A DNA stretch of 11,623 bases. It comes from Nitrosomonadales bacterium (GTDB taxonomy: Bacteria; Pseudomonadota; Gammaproteobacteria; Burkholderiales; Gallionellaceae). The notes below the pieces were generated by a model, which had not been told where the DNA came from, did not search any database, and was given only the letters and a program-made list of their open reading frames with translations. Position 1 is the stretch's first letter. Every line of letters begins with the position of its first letter. Positions 1 through 9,218 of the stretch are shown piece after piece. The stretch covers positions 1-11,623 of the forward strand of contig QJWF01000254.1 of the NCBI GenBank assembly GCA_003235435.1, in the 5' to 3' direction. The translations under genes and the position numbers were made by a program.

Positions 1-54
1 CAGCCGCAACAGAACAAAACCGACGAACAGGAACAGGATAATGTCAGTAGGTGA
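1..54 (+). CDS. Possible 3' end of an upstream gene (partial)
   Basis: The first bases are open in all three forward frames. The frame starting at base 1 reads a polar Gln/Glu/Asp-rich tail and ends with TGA at 52-54, which would overlap the next gene by 14 bases. It uses more common GC-rich codons (CAG, CCG, AAC, ACC, GAC) than the other two frames. The competing reading is the third frame, ending with TAA at 39-41 and giving a TAATG junction with the next start. That frame has unusually A-ending codons, so I rank it second. From knowledge of related genomes, a YhdP/AsmA-like protein often precedes this nitrilase, but nothing here identifies the product. Confidence 0.3.
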   Translation, partial: QPQQNKTDEQEQDNVSR

Positions 55-898
55 TACAACGCAGCAGCGCATAGCCGCGCAGGTCAATGCCTTCAAGGTC
101 GCTGCCGTCCAGATGGCTTCAGGGCCGAATGTGGCAGGCAACCTGAGCGAGGCGCGCCGCCTGATCGCCAAAGCCGTTGAACAGGGCGCGCGCCTGGTGG
201 TGCTGCCGGAATTCTTCGCGATCATGGGCATGGGCGAACAGGACAAGGTCGCGGTGCGCGAGCAACCGGGACAGGGGCCGATACAGTCGTTCCTGAGCGA
301 AACCGCACGCAAGCACAAGATCTGGCTGGTGGGTGGATCGATCCCGCTGGTTGCCAGTTTGCCGGACAAGGTGCTGAACAGCTGCCTGATTTTCGACGAA
401 CATGGCGAGCAAGTTGCACGCTACGACAAAATCCATCTGTTCGGACTTGAGCTGGGCAATGAAAGTTTTGACGAAGCAAGGACCATCGAACCGGGCAATA
501 AAGTCGTGGTGGTTGATAGCCCGTTCGGGCGCATCGGGTTGGCGGTCTGTTATGACTTGCGTTTTCCAGAGCTGTTCCGTTCCATGAAGAATGTGGACAT
601 CATCGTACTTCCTTCCGCGTTCACCGAGACTACCGGCAAGATGCACTGGGAAGTGCTGGTGCGCGCGCGCGCAATCGAAAATCTGTCCTATGTGATCGCC
701 GCTGCACAGGGGGGGTATCACGTCAGCGGGCGCGAGACGCACGGCAACAGCATGATCGTCGATCCGTGGGGAAGGATACTGGACAGGTTGCCGCGCGGTT
801 CCGGGGTCGTGATAGGAGATGTCAATCCTTCCTATCAGGCCAGTTTGCGCAAAAGTCTGCCGGCACTGACGCATCGCGTTCTTTACAGCTGCGATTGA
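41..898 (+). CDS. Carbon-nitrogen hydrolase (nitrilase superfamily, Nit1-like omega-amidase/deaminated glutathione amidase type)
   Basis: This is a 285-residue cytoplasmic amidohydrolase of the nitrilase fold. The Glu-Lys-Cys triad is visible: E57 in LPEFF, K130 in YDKIHLF and C170 in CYDLRFPE. The length and the [11 protein letters not shown] opening strand are typical of the branch that includes Nit1 and YbeM. Nit1-type enzymes hydrolyse the amide of deaminated glutathione; whether this one does so is an inference, since the branch also holds other small-amide hydrolases. ATG 41 is the only usual start before the first core strand, and AGGA motifs lie just upstream. It leaves about 16 residues before the core, slightly long for the family. 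The stop TGA shares one base with the tldD start (TGATG), so the two are probably translationally coupled. Confidence 0.9.
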   Translation: MSVGDTTQQRIAAQVNAFKVAAVQMASGPNVAGNLSEARRLIAKAVEQGARLVVLPEFFAIMGMGEQDKVAVREQPGQGPIQSFLSETARKHKIWLVGGSIPLVASLPDKVLNSCLIFDEHGEQVARYDKIHLFGLELGNESFDEARTIEPGNKVVVVDSPFGRIGLAVCYDLRFPELFRSMKNVDIIVLPSAFTETTGKMHWEVLVRARAIENLSYVIAAAQGGYHVSGRETHGNSMIVDPWGRILDRLPRGSGVVIGDVNPSYQASLRKSLPALTHRVLYSCD

Positions 899-2373
899 TG
901 AAACACGTTCAGCAAAACAGATCATTCGATACATTGTTTGCCACCGCCCAGCGGTCGCTGCTGGCGCCGTATTCGATAAGCTCCGGCAATCTCGAACAGG
1001 TGTTCGCGAGCATGATGGCACACCGTCTCGACTATGCCGATCTGTATTTCCAATACAGCCGCGCCGAGAGTTGGTCGCTGGAAGAGGGGATCGTCAAGTC
1101 CGGCAGTTTCAATATCGACCAGGGTGTCGGTGTGCGCGCGGTGAGCGGCGAAAAAACTGCCTTTGCCTATTCGGATGACATCAGCCTGAACGCGTTGGAC
1201 AGCGCTGCTCAGGCGACCCGTGCGATCGCCAGGCAGGGCGGTACGCAGAAAGTATCCATTAGTTCATCTGGGCTGAAACACGGTTCCCGGCGTCAGATTT
1301 ATCTGCCGGATGATCCCATCGCCAGCATCAAGGATGCGGACAAGGTCGCGCTGCTGGAACGCATCGAAAGCTATGCACGCGCGCTCGATCCTCGCGTTGT
1401 CCAGGTGATGGCCAGCCTCGCGGGCGAATACGAGGTGGTGATGGTGGCGCGAAGCGACGGCATGATGAATGCCGACATCCGTCCCTTGGTGCGGCTCTCT
1501 GTGCAGGTTATCATCGAGAGCGACGGCAGGCGCGAACAAGGATCGGCGGGCGGCGGTGGACGATTCGATTACGCCTATTTTGACGATGCGATGCTGCGCA
1601 AATATGCCGCGCAAGCGGTGCATCAGGCGACGGTCAATCTTGGCGCTGCACCCGCTCCGGCAGGCAGCATGACCGTGGTGCTGGGCAACGGTTGGCCGGG
1701 CATCCTGCTGCACGAGGCGATCGGCCACGGCCTGGAAGGTGACTTCAACCGCAAAGGCAGCTCGGCGTTTTCAGGTCGCATCGGCGAGCGCGTCGCGGCA
1801 CAGGGCGTCACAGTGGTGGACGACGGCACACTGGCCAGACGGCGCGGTTCATTGCAGATGGATGACGAGGGCAATCCCACCCAATGTACCACGCTGATCG
1901 AGAACGGCATCCTGAAAGGGTATCTGCAGGATACCCTGAATGCCCGGCTGATGGGAATGCCGGTCACCGGCAACGCGCGGCGTGAATCCTACTCGCATCT
2001 GCCGATGCCGCGCATGACCAACACCTACATGCTGAACGGAGACAGGGATCCACAGGAGATCGTCGCCTCGGTGAAACACGGCCTGTACGCGGTGAATTTC
2101 GGCGGCGGGCAGGTGGACATCACCAGCGGGAAATTCGTATTCTCCACTGCCGAAGCCTACATGATTGAAGATGGAAAGATCACTCATCCGGTAAAGGGCG
2201 CGACACTGATCGGCAACGGCCCGGACGTTCTGACGCGCATCGCGATGATAGGCAACGACATGTCTCTCGATCCCGGCGTCGGCACCTGCGGCAAGGAAGG
2301 GCAGAGCGTGCCGGTCGGAGTGGGACAGCCTACGGTACGCATAGATGGCCTGACGGTGGGCGGCACGGCTTAA
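898..2373 (+). CDS. tldD: Metalloprotease TldD
   Basis: The product has 491 residues (E. coli TldD has about 481) and resembles the E. coli protein along its whole length. The metalloprotease motif HEAIGH (HExxxH) is at residues 272-277 within [14 protein letters not shown]. The C-terminal Cys (C464, in GTCGKEGQS) matches the third metal ligand of the family. Conserved blocks include [26 protein letters not shown] and [16 protein letters not shown]. TldD works as a heterodimer with TldE/PmbA, degrading unfolded peptides and maturing peptides such as microcin B17 or CcdA; no tldE lies in this window. ATG 898 overlaps the preceding stop. An in-frame start at 766 also exists but would run through conserved nitrilase sequence. 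No Shine-Dalgarno sequence precedes ATG 898, which fits coupling to the upstream gene. Confidence 0.95.
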   Translation: MKHVQQNRSFDTLFATAQRSLLAPYSISSGNLEQVFASMMAHRLDYADLYFQYSRAESWSLEEGIVKSGSFNIDQGVGVRAVSGEKTAFAYSDDISLNALDSAAQATRAIARQGGTQKVSISSSGLKHGSRRQIYLPDDPIASIKDADKVALLERIESYARALDPRVVQVMASLAGEYEVVMVARSDGMMNADIRPLVRLSVQVIIESDGRREQGSAGGGGRFDYAYFDDAMLRKYAAQAVHQATVNLGAAPAPAGSMTVVLGNGWPGILLHEAIGHGLEGDFNRKGSSAFSGRIGERVAAQGVTVVDDGTLARRRGSLQMDDEGNPTQCTTLIENGILKGYLQDTLNARLMGMPVTGNARRESYSHLPMPRMTNTYMLNGDRDPQEIVASVKHGLYAVNFGGGQVDITSGKFVFSTAEAYMIEDGKITHPVKGATLIGNGPDVLTRIAMIGNDMSLDPGVGTCGKEGQSVPVGVGQPTVRIDGLTVGGTA

Positions 2374-2405
2374 CTAAAGCTGAACATTAAAGACCAAAGT
2401 CAACT

Positions 2406-2436
2406 TCGCCGGGCAACATTCGGTGGTTTTGTTTTT
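2406..2436 (+). terminator. Weak candidate rho-independent terminator after tldD
   Basis: A 6-bp stem (2406-2411 with 2421-2426, two G-U pairs) closes a 9-base loop. It is followed directly by a T-rich run interrupted by one G (2427-2436). It lies 33 bases after the tldD stop and before the ribF promoter, where a terminator would be expected. The wobble pairs make the stem weak. Confidence 0.4.
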
Positions 2437-2499
2437 GATCAACCTTGCTGTTACACCCAACAATCTGCTGGCTTCACTGCGCTAACCGTCTCCCTACGG

Positions 2500-2512
2500 T
2501 ATAATCCGCGCC
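2500..2512 (+). promoter_or_regulatory. ribF-ileS-lspA-ispH promoter (-10 box and inferred start)
   Basis: A consensus TATAAT lies at 2500-2505. No good -35 box is found at the usual 16-18 bp spacing; the hexamer 17 bp upstream reads CTGCGC. There is no TGn extended -10 motif (it is CGG). The expected transcription start, 6-7 bases after the -10 box, is about 2511-2512. That is only 4-5 bases before the ribF ATG at 2516 and leaves no room for a Shine-Dalgarno sequence. No other promoter-like element is evident for the operon. Confidence 0.6.
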
Positions 2513-2515
2513 CTT

Positions 2516-3442
2516 ATGTTGATCTTACGCGGGCTCTACTCATCCGACAGCAAACCCGTTGCGCTCACTATCGGCAATTTCGACGGTGTGCATCTGGGCC
2601 ATCAGGCTTTGTTGACCGAGTTGCGCGCAGCTGCTCAGGCGCGCGATCTGCAAACTGCAGTGGTGATTTTCGAGCCGCATCCGCGCGAGTTTTTCACGCC
2701 GCAGCAGGCGCCTGTTCGGCTGACCAGCCTGCGCGAGAAGCTTGAATTGTTTGCAGGGCTGGGCATCGACCGGGTGCATGTATGCCGCTTCAACATGACT
2801 TTTTCGCAGATCAGTGCGGAAAATTTCATCCAAGCGCTGCATGAAATGCTGTCGGCCAGATTCGTGCTGATCGGCGATGATTTCCGTTTCGGCAGCGGAC
2901 GCGGCGGCGACTTTGCGCTGATGAAGAAGATCGGGTCGCAACTGGGTTTTGCGGTGCAGTCGGTGCATACCGTGGCGCATGAGGGAGTCAGGATTTCCAG
3001 CACGGCGATACGCGCTGCACTGGCGGAAGGGCAGTTGAAAACAGCGCAGCGTTATCTGGGGCGGCACTACAGCATCAGCGGCCGCGTGGAGCACGGCGAC
3101 GGGATGGGGCGCAAGCTGGGCTTCCCCACCGCGAACATCCAGTTGAAGCACAACCTGCCGCCGGTGTCAGGGATATTCGTGGTGCAGGCGCACGCGGAAG
3201 GCATGGGTGTGCTGCAGGGCGTTTGCAGTCTCGGCGTGCGCCCGACCCTGAAGCGTGATAAGAAACCAGTGCTTGAAGTGCATCTGTTCGAGTTTGCGCA
3301 ACAGATCTATAACAAACATTTGCGCGTGGAGTTTTTACAAAAATTGCGCGACGAGGAGAAATATCCCGATGTGGAAACCCTGACGCGGCATATAGCGCAG
3401 GATGTGGAAAATGCAAAGAAATGGTTCGAACAACATGACTGA
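2516..3442 (+). CDS. ribF: Bifunctional riboflavin kinase / FAD synthetase RibF
   Basis: This 308-residue enzyme phosphorylates riboflavin to FMN and then adenylylates FMN to FAD in the cytoplasm. The N-terminal FMN adenylyltransferase half shows the nucleotidyl-transferase signature [10 protein letters not shown] (residues 20-29) and ISSTAIR (160-166). The C-terminal riboflavin kinase half shows [11 protein letters not shown] (198-208) and the LEVHLFEF strand that carries the usual catalytic Glu (E254). The length is close to E. coli RibF (313). The start [10 protein letters not shown] aligns with the E. coli start, so ATG 2516 is right even though no ribosome-binding site precedes it; TTG 2519 is an alternative one codon in. 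The gene ends 8 bases inside ileS. Its place before ileS-lspA is the conserved proteobacterial arrangement. Confidence 0.96.
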   Translation: MLILRGLYSSDSKPVALTIGNFDGVHLGHQALLTELRAAAQARDLQTAVVIFEPHPREFFTPQQAPVRLTSLREKLELFAGLGIDRVHVCRFNMTFSQISAENFIQALHEMLSARFVLIGDDFRFGSGRGGDFALMKKIGSQLGFAVQSVHTVAHEGVRISSTAIRAALAEGQLKTAQRYLGRHYSISGRVEHGDGMGRKLGFPTANIQLKHNLPPVSGIFVVQAHAEGMGVLQGVCSLGVRPTLKRDKKPVLEVHLFEFAQQIYNKHLRVEFLQKLRDEEKYPDVETLTRHIAQDVENAKKWFEQHD

Positions 3443-6302
3443 CTATAAGAACACACTGAATTTGCCGGATACCCCGTTCCCGATGCGCGGCGACCTGGCC
3501 CGGCGCGAGCCGCAGATGCTGGCGCGCTGGCAGGCCCAGCAGCGCTATCAACAGATCCGTGCCGCCAAACGGGGCAAGCCCCTGTTCATCCTGCATGACG
3601 GCCCGCCGTATGCCAACGGTGACATTCATCTTGGTCACGCGGTGAACAAGGTGCTGAAGGACGTTATCGTCAAATCCAAAACACTGGCGGGCTTCGATGC
3701 GCCTTATGTGCCCGGCTGGGACTGCCACGGTCTGCCGATCGAGTTGCAGGTGGAAAAGAAACATGGCAAGTCCATCCCGCCGGCGCAATTCCGCCAGTTA
3801 TGCCGCAACTATGCGCAGCAACAGATCGAGAGGCAGAAGAAGGATTTCATCCGTCTCGGCGTCCTGGGCGACTGGGAACATCCCTACCTGACGATGGATT
3901 ACAAAACCGAGGCCGACATCATCCGCGCGCTCGGCAAAATTCATCAGCGGGGTTATCTCTACCAGGGCTACAAGCCGGTGAACTGGTGCCTGGATTGCCA
4001 GTCGGCGCTGGCCGAGGCCGAGGTGGAATACGAGGATAAGGAGTCGCCGGCGATCGATGTGTCATTCGAGGTAAAGATTTTGGCCGTAGTGGACAAGGCC
4101 TTCGGCGTGTCACTGCCGGGTGATGCGAAAGTGCAGGTTGTGATCTGGACCACCACGCCGTGGACTCTGCCGGCGAACCAGGCGGTATGTGTGCATCCAG
4201 AACTGGAATACGACCTGATCAGGACATCGAAGGGTTACCTGATCCTGGCGTACGATCTTGCGGCATCCTGCCTGGCACGTTATGGCCTGGGCGGCGATAA
4301 CGACCGCGGCGACGGAATGGCGGCAACCTGCAAGGGTGCGGCACTGGAAGGACTGTTACTGCAACATCCATTCTACGACCGGATCGTGCCGGTGATCTGT
4401 GGCGAGCATGTCACGCTGGAAGCCGGTACCGGCCTGGTACATACCGCGCCGGCACATGGTCTGGACGACTATTTCGTCGGACAGAAGTATCAGCTGCCGG
4501 CAGACAACCCGGTCGGTGACGATGGCAAGTTCGTCGCCAGCATGCCGCTGGTCGGTGGCCTGTTCGTATGGAAGGCCAATGACGTGGTGATTGATTCCTT
4601 GAAAAACAGTGGACACCTGTTGCATGTCGAGAAGATGAAGCACAGCTACCCGCATTGCTGGCGCCATAAGACACCGATCATTTTCCGTTCCACTCCCCAG
4701 TGGTTCATCGGCATGGAGAACAAGGGCCATCAGGAAAAGGATGCGGTCGAATCACTAATACAGGAAAAGCGCGAACATGGAGCCGCTGTTGCCCATCACG
4801 GTAGCGCGAGCTTGCGCGACATTGCGAATCAGGCGGTCGAAGCTACCGACTTTTTTCCTCACTGGGGCAGGGCACGTCTGGAGGCGATGATCCGCAATCG
4901 TCCCGACTGGTGCGTATCGCGCCAGCGCAACTGGGGCGTGCCGATGCCGTTTTTCGTGCATCGCGAAACCGGAGAACTGCATCCGCGCACAACAGAACTG
5001 GTGGAACAAGTGGGGTTGCGGGTGGAACAGGCCGGTATCGAGGCCTGGTTCGACCTCAACAGCGCCGAACTGCTCGGCGATGATGCGGCACATTACCGCA
5101 AGCTTTCCGATACACTGGACGTTTGGTTCGACTCCGGCGCAACGCATGAAGCCGTATTGCGCAAACGCGATGAATTGTGCTTTCCCGCCGACCTGTATCT
5201 GGAAGGTTCGGACCAGCATCGCGGCTGGTTCCAGTCGTCACTGCTGACATCCTGCGCAATCAATGGTCGCGCACCATACCGGCAATTGCTGACCCACGGA
5301 TTTACCGTGGACGAGAAGGGCTACAAGATGTCCAAGTCGCGCGGAAACGGGATCGAGCCGCAGGACATCTGCAACCGTTTCGGCGCGGATATCCTGCGCC
5401 TGTGGGTTGCCTCGACCGATTATTCCGGCGAGCTGTCGCTATCCGAGGAAATTCTGAAACGAGTGGTGGAGAGTTACCGCCGCATCCGCAATACTTTGCG
5501 TTTCCTGCTCGCCAATACTTCCGATTACGATCCTGGCAAGCATGCACTGCCGGTCGGACAGTGGCTGGAGATTGACCGCTACGCGCTGGCGCTGACAAAA
5601 ATATTGCAGGACGAAGTTACGGCGGACTATGCGCGCTATGAATTCCATCTTGCGGTGCAGAAACTTCATACCTTCTGCTCCGAGGATCTTGGTGGTTTCT
5701 ACCTCGACATTCTCAAGGACCGGTTGTATACCGCTGGAGAAAACTCTGAAGCGCGCCGTTCCGCGCAGAACGCGCTGTATCACATCACCCACAGCCTGGT
5801 GCGGCTGATGGCGCCGATACTCAGTTTTACCGCCGAAGAGGCTTGGGAGGTACTGAGCGGCAACGATGATCAAAGCGTGTTTGTGGGCGAGTGGTACAGC
5901 GTGCCCGATCCCCAAATGGACAAGGATGGAATGCAGGCATGGTTGAAGATCACAGCCTGGCGGGGCAAAGTGAACAAGCAGTTGGAAGAAGCGCGCAGCG
6001 CAGGATTGATAGGCTCGGCGCTTGCCGCGGAAGTGGATATCAATGTCGCCGGAGCGGATCACGATGTGCTGGCACGGCTCGGCGATGATTTGCGCCTGGT
6101 GCTGATCACATCGCGTGCCACCGTGCATCGCGTTGCGACAGAAGCCGATCAGCATATCGATGTCTCCGCAAGCCTGCACGACAAGTGCGAACGTTGCTGG
6201 CATTACCGCGATGATGTCGGAGCTGACATGCAGCACCCGACACTTTGCGGCCGGTGTGCGAGCAATTTATTTGGCAGCGGTGAGGTGCGGAGATATGCTT
6301 AA
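3435..6302 (+). CDS. ileS: Isoleucine--tRNA ligase
   Basis: This 955-residue class I aminoacyl-tRNA synthetase charges tRNA-Ile. HLGH (residues 65-68) and KMSKS (631-635) form the ATP site. The CP1 editing domain contains [12 protein letters not shown], with H336 and D345 matching the E. coli editing residues. WFDSG and [12 protein letters not shown] are typical catalytic-core blocks. The C-terminus has a zinc knuckle of four cysteines (C918, C921, C938, C941), as in E. coli and unlike the mupirocin-resistant eukaryote-like form. ATG 3435 ([11 protein letters not shown]) aligns with the E. coli start and overlaps ribF by 8 bases; the in-frame ATG at 3402 lies inside ribF and is unlikely. Compared with my memory of E. 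coli IleS, about 28 residues (432-459) are inserted after TPQWF. The stop overlaps lspA. Confidence 0.97.
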   Translation: MTDYKNTLNLPDTPFPMRGDLARREPQMLARWQAQQRYQQIRAAKRGKPLFILHDGPPYANGDIHLGHAVNKVLKDVIVKSKTLAGFDAPYVPGWDCHGLPIELQVEKKHGKSIPPAQFRQLCRNYAQQQIERQKKDFIRLGVLGDWEHPYLTMDYKTEADIIRALGKIHQRGYLYQGYKPVNWCLDCQSALAEAEVEYEDKESPAIDVSFEVKILAVVDKAFGVSLPGDAKVQVVIWTTTPWTLPANQAVCVHPELEYDLIRTSKGYLILAYDLAASCLARYGLGGDNDRGDGMAATCKGAALEGLLLQHPFYDRIVPVICGEHVTLEAGTGLVHTAPAHGLDDYFVGQKYQLPADNPVGDDGKFVASMPLVGGLFVWKANDVVIDSLKNSGHLLHVEKMKHSYPHCWRHKTPIIFRSTPQWFIGMENKGHQEKDAVESLIQEKREHGAAVAHHGSASLRDIANQAVEATDFFPHWGRARLEAMIRNRPDWCVSRQRNWGVPMPFFVHRETGELHPRTTELVEQVGLRVEQAGIEAWFDLNSAELLGDDAAHYRKLSDTLDVWFDSGATHEAVLRKRDELCFPADLYLEGSDQHRGWFQSSLLTSCAINGRAPYRQLLTHGFTVDEKGYKMSKSRGNGIEPQDICNRFGADILRLWVASTDYSGELSLSEEILKRVVESYRRIRNTLRFLLANTSDYDPGKHALPVGQWLEIDRYALALTKILQDEVTADYARYEFHLAVQKLHTFCSEDLGGFYLDILKDRLYTAGENSEARRSAQNALYHITHSLVRLMAPILSFTAEEAWEVLSGNDDQSVFVGEWYSVPDPQMDKDGMQAWLKITAWRGKVNKQLEEARSAGLIGSALAAEVDINVAGADHDVLARLGDDLRLVLITSRATVHRVATEADQHIDVSASLHDKCERCWHYRDDVGADMQHPTLCGRCASNLFGSGEVRRYA

Positions 6303-6771
6303 CCGGTGGCTGGGGGTGTCCGCTCTTGTGATCGTTCTCGACCAGTTAAGCAAGGCGTGGATTTCCAGCCGTTTTGGCTATGGCGAGACCCTTTATGTTC
6401 TAGGGGTGTTCAACTTGGTGCTGGTGCATAATACCGGTGCCGCCTTCAGTTTTCTCAGCGATGCTGGCGGAATGCAACGCTGGCTTTTCAGCATCATCGC
6501 GATAGTCGCTTCGGTCTGGATAGCTTGGTTGTTGCGCAGACACGGCACGCAGTTGCTGTTCGCTCTGGCATTGAGCATGATACTCGGCGGTGCGCTTGGA
6601 AACCTGATCGACCGGATCAGGTATGGTTATGTGGTCGACTTCCTGCAGTTCCACTGGGATGAGCATTACTTCCCCGCATTCAACCTCGCAGATTCCGCCA
6701 TCACCTGCGGCGCATTCATTTTGATATTAGACAGTTTCAGGAGAAAAGGACATGGAACTGCTGCTGGCTAA
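6295..6771 (+). CDS. lspA: Lipoprotein signal peptidase (signal peptidase II)
   Basis: This 158-residue inner-membrane aspartyl protease removes signal peptides from lipid-modified prolipoproteins. Four hydrophobic segments are visible at about residues 4-20, 62-80, 86-103 and 129-146. The catalytic aspartates are D106 in GNLIDR and D133 in [15 protein letters not shown] and [10 protein letters not shown] are further family blocks. ATG 6295 overlaps the ileS stop by 8 bases and has a GGAG motif close upstream. An open frame extends back to 6115, but that stretch encodes the IleS zinc knuckle in another frame. The last 20 bases overlap ispH in a different frame, and the ispH ribosome-binding site lies inside lspA. 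LspA is the target of globomycin in other bacteria. Confidence 0.96.
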   Translation: MLNRWLGVSALVIVLDQLSKAWISSRFGYGETLYVLGVFNLVLVHNTGAAFSFLSDAGGMQRWLFSIIAIVASVWIAWLLRRHGTQLLFALALSMILGGALGNLIDRIRYGYVVDFLQFHWDEHYFPAFNLADSAITCGAFILILDSFRRKGHGTAAG

Positions 6772-7690
6772 TCCGCGCGGATTTTGCGCCGGAGTCGATC
6801 GTGCCATCGAGATCGTGGAGCGCGCGCTGGCATTGCATGGCGCACCGATCTATGTGCGCCACGAAGTGGTGCACAACAAATTCGTCGTGGATGGCCTGCG
6901 AAAAAAAGGTGCGATCTTCATCGAGGATCTTGCCGATGTACCGAGCGGTTGCATATTGATCTTCAGCGCCCATGGCGTATCGCAGGCGGTGCGCCAGGAA
7001 GCTGAGGCGCGGGGCCTGACGGTGTTCGATGCGACCTGCCCGCTGGTGACCAAGGTGCATATCGAAGTGTCCAGGATGCGCGAGCAAGGCAAGGAAATAG
7101 TCATGATCGGCCATGCGGGGCATCCGGAAGTCGAGGGCACCATGGGACAAAGCAGCGGCGGCATGTATCTTGTGGAATCACCGGATGATGTTGCGCTTCT
7201 CAAAGTAAGTGACGAGCATAATCTGGCATACGTGACGCAGACGACTCTGTCGGTTGACGATGCAAGCTCAATAATAGCTGAGCTCAAAACGCGCTTTCCG
7301 TTCATCACCGGCCCGAAGAAAGACGACATCTGCTATGCCACGCAAAACCGCCAGGATGCGGTGAAGCTGCTGGTCAAGCAGTGTGACGTGGTGGTTGTGG
7401 TGGGTTCGCCGAACAGTTCGAATTCCAATCGTTTGCGAGAAGTAGCGGCGAATGTCGGTATCCCTGCCTATCTGGTCAACGAAGCAGGAGAATTGCGGCA
7501 GGAATGGTTCTCAGGCAAGGATCGGGTCGGCATCACTGCCGGCGCGTCTGCACCGGAAGTTCTGGTGCAGGGCGTTATAAAACGTTTGGAACAAATGGGC
7601 GGTACAAAGGCCATCGAGTTGCAGGGCATCGTGGAGAACGTCGTGTTTCCCCTGCCCAAGACACTGATACCGATCATGGAGCAGCGCTGA
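6752..7690 (+). CDS. ispH: 4-hydroxy-3-methylbut-2-enyl diphosphate reductase IspH (LytB)
   Basis: This 312-residue iron-sulfur enzyme converts HMBPP to IPP and DMAPP, the last step of the MEP isoprenoid pathway. The three cluster cysteines are C12 in RGFCAG, C96 in DATCPL and C194 in DDICYATQ. H124 and E126 in GHPEVEGT match the substrate-binding and proton-relay residues, and [11 protein letters not shown] is the conserved substrate loop. The length matches E. coli (316). A good AGGAG ribosome-binding site at 6739-6743, 8 bases from ATG 6752, fixes the start. The start lies within the end of lspA, so the pair is probably translationally coupled. No fkpB lies between them. Confidence 0.97.
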   Translation: MELLLANPRGFCAGVDRAIEIVERALALHGAPIYVRHEVVHNKFVVDGLRKKGAIFIEDLADVPSGCILIFSAHGVSQAVRQEAEARGLTVFDATCPLVTKVHIEVSRMREQGKEIVMIGHAGHPEVEGTMGQSSGGMYLVESPDDVALLKVSDEHNLAYVTQTTLSVDDASSIIAELKTRFPFITGPKKDDICYATQNRQDAVKLLVKQCDVVVVVGSPNSSNSNRLREVAANVGIPAYLVNEAGELRQEWFSGKDRVGITAGASAPEVLVQGVIKRLEQMGGTKAIELQGIVENVVFPLPKTLIPIMEQR

Positions 7691-7716
7691 ATCAATTACA
7701 CACAGGTCGTTAGCAC

Positions 7717-8796
7717 TTGAAAGCCGAAATTCTTATCATAGGCGGTGGGGTGATCGGTCTGGCCAGCGCACAATCACTGCTGTTATCTGGCTACCGTGTG
7801 ACATTGATCGAGCGCGGCACAGTCGGACAGGAAGCATCCTGGGCGGGCGGCGGAATCCTCTCACCATTGTGTCCATGGGATTATCGCGAGGCGGTCACCC
7901 GGTTGGCACTGCGCAGCATGGACCTGTTCGGCGATGCTGCTGCCATGCTGCATGCTGCCACCGGCATCGATCCCGAATATCAGCGCAGTGGTATGTTGCT
8001 GTTGCAGCCATTTCGGCAAGAAGTGGCTGAGCAATGGTGTGCTCAACACCAGTTAGCGTTGATTCAGGTGAATTTGTCGGATCACCTGCCTGCACAGCAT
8101 GGCAGGCAATTTCAGGGAAAAGGGTTGCTGCTGCCGGATATCGCGCAAGTGCGCAATCCGCGCCTTCTCCAGGCGTTGAGTGAACATGTGCGCATGCTCG
8201 GGGGGGTGATCATGGAACATCATGAGATGAATAAGTTCGAACTGGCTGGCGACCGGATTAAGGGACTGCAAACTGCACGTGGCAAGTTAGTTGCGGACGC
8301 TTATGTCATTGCAGCGGGCGCTTGGAGCAAGTCTTTGCTCGGTGAGTATGCGCTCGGTGTCGACATCCGTCCGATAAAAGGGCAGATCCTACTGTTCAAG
8401 TTTGACGTACCGCCATTCCGGGAAATTCTGCTGAAGGAAAATCTGTATTTCATCCCGCGCCGCGATGGGCATGTGCTTGTGGGCAGCACACTGGAAGATG
8501 TCGGCTTCGACAAATCTGCAACGCTCGATGCGCGGGAAAATTTGATGCGGCGGGTGAGTGAGATATTTCCGGAGTGGGGTGATCGAGTTCCGGTGAAGCA
8601 TTGGGCTGGTTTCCGTCCCGGTTCACCGAACAACATTCCCACCATAGGGAGGCACCCGCACTTGATCAATCTTTTTATCAACAGTGGGCACTTCCGCTAC
8701 GGTGTAACCATGTCACTGGCCAGTGCGGAATTGCTGCGGAACGAGATCAAGGGAGGATCGCAGCCGTTGCCTGTGGAGGAATACCGCTGGCATTAG
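7717..8796 (+). CDS. thiO: FAD-dependent glycine oxidase ThiO
   Basis: This 359-residue DAO-family flavoprotein probably oxidises glycine to the imine (dehydroglycine) used by ThiG for the thiazole part of thiamine. The Rossmann motif GGGVIG (residues 9-14) and the ribose-binding E32 in LIERG are visible. SWAGGGILSP, R300 in GFRPGSPNNIPTIGRHP and R327 in GHFRYG are typical of ThiO and fit the carboxylate-binding arginines. The start must be TTG 7717. An in-frame TAG at 7711-7713 lies two codons upstream, and the next start-like codon, GTG within the dinucleotide motif, would destroy FAD binding. Only a weak CAGG-type ribosome-binding site is present. The gene starts 26 bases after ispH and may be read from the same transcript. 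No thiS, thiG or thiE is nearby, and a related amino-acid oxidase activity cannot be excluded. Confidence 0.88.
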   Translation: MKAEILIIGGGVIGLASAQSLLLSGYRVTLIERGTVGQEASWAGGGILSPLCPWDYREAVTRLALRSMDLFGDAAAMLHAATGIDPEYQRSGMLLLQPFRQEVAEQWCAQHQLALIQVNLSDHLPAQHGRQFQGKGLLLPDIAQVRNPRLLQALSEHVRMLGGVIMEHHEMNKFELAGDRIKGLQTARGKLVADAYVIAAGAWSKSLLGEYALGVDIRPIKGQILLFKFDVPPFREILLKENLYFIPRRDGHVLVGSTLEDVGFDKSATLDARENLMRRVSEIFPEWGDRVPVKHWAGFRPGSPNNIPTIGRHPHLINLFINSGHFRYGVTMSLASAELLRNEIKGGSQPLPVEEYRWH

Positions 8797-8943
8797 TCGC
8801 GGCAAGTTTTCATATGCCGGCAGTTTGAACAAACTCTGCAATAGACAGGGCAGGCCGGTGAATTGGTCATGTATTTGCGATGTCAGAAAGCGTATTGCAG
8901 GGTTGCAGTTGAACTGAAGGTATCAGTACATCAATTAACCTGG

Positions 8944-9144
8944 TCAGAGCTTTGCCTTGGGAGTGGTCATTAGATAATCAGCTATCGCGTCCGCGATTTT
9001 GAAATTACGGGTAATGATAGTGCAGTCACCGATGTGCTTGTGGCCATTTTTTTCAGTTGCTCTATCAAGTTTCGATAAACCACCTGAAGCCTTTTCGGGT
9101 TGATTGGCATACAAGAGGGCATCATTTTGTGCATCGTTGCCCAC
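8944..9144 (-). CDS. Small hypothetical protein (66 residues, GTG start)
   Basis: I do not recognise this protein. On the minus strand a strong AGGAGG (plus positions 9149-9154) lies 4 bases before GTG 9144. The reading frame gives 66 residues ending in TGA. The product is hydrophilic, with a mixed-charge middle (LSKLDRATEKNGHKH), a TIITRN segment, a probable helix (FKIADAIADYL) and a Lys-containing tail. It has no signal peptide or membrane segment and one Cys. The same frame stays open upstream to ATG 9183 (79 residues) and ATG 9369 (141 residues), but those starts have poorer ribosome-binding sites. Codon use is plausible for a gene but less GC-biased than the neighbours. It is the only candidate minus-strand gene in the window and may be a false positive. 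Confidence 0.4.
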   Translation of the reverse strand: MGNDAQNDALLYANQPEKASGGLSKLDRATEKNGHKHIGDCTIITRNFKIADAIADYLMTTPKAKL

Positions 9145-9148
9145 GTTG

Positions 9149-9154
9149 CCTCCT
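9149..9154 (-). promoter_or_regulatory. Strong Shine-Dalgarno sequence of the small minus-strand gene
   Basis: The minus strand reads AGGAGG followed by CAAC and GTG. This full match to the anti-Shine-Dalgarno core is the strongest in the window. It is the main reason to prefer GTG 9144 over upstream ATGs. The 4-base spacing is a little short. Confidence 0.4.
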
Positions 9155-9218
9155 TTCCTGGTCATTTGTGCCGTGGTACTCATGTTGCATATCCCAAATT
9201 GTACTTGCCTGTAAAAGA

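Noticed and set aside
766..897. Longer start for tldD
   Set aside because: The extension overlaps conserved nitrilase coding sequence, and E. coli TldD aligns close to ATG 898.
119..1021. Long minus-strand open frame (300 codons) opposite the amidase gene and tldD start
   Set aside because: It lies antisense to two genes with clear catalytic motifs, has no recognisable domain, and is explained by GC-rich codon bias.
2374..2515. FMN riboswitch before ribF
   Set aside because: The likely transcript starts after this region, and no RFN-element conserved blocks are visible.
3402..3434. Longer start for ileS
   Set aside because: The extra 11 residues lie inside ribF, and [11 protein letters not shown] matches the known IleS N-terminus.
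6115..6294. Longer start for lspA
   Set aside because: The extension encodes the IleS zinc knuckle in another frame and lacks the hydrophobic character of LspA.
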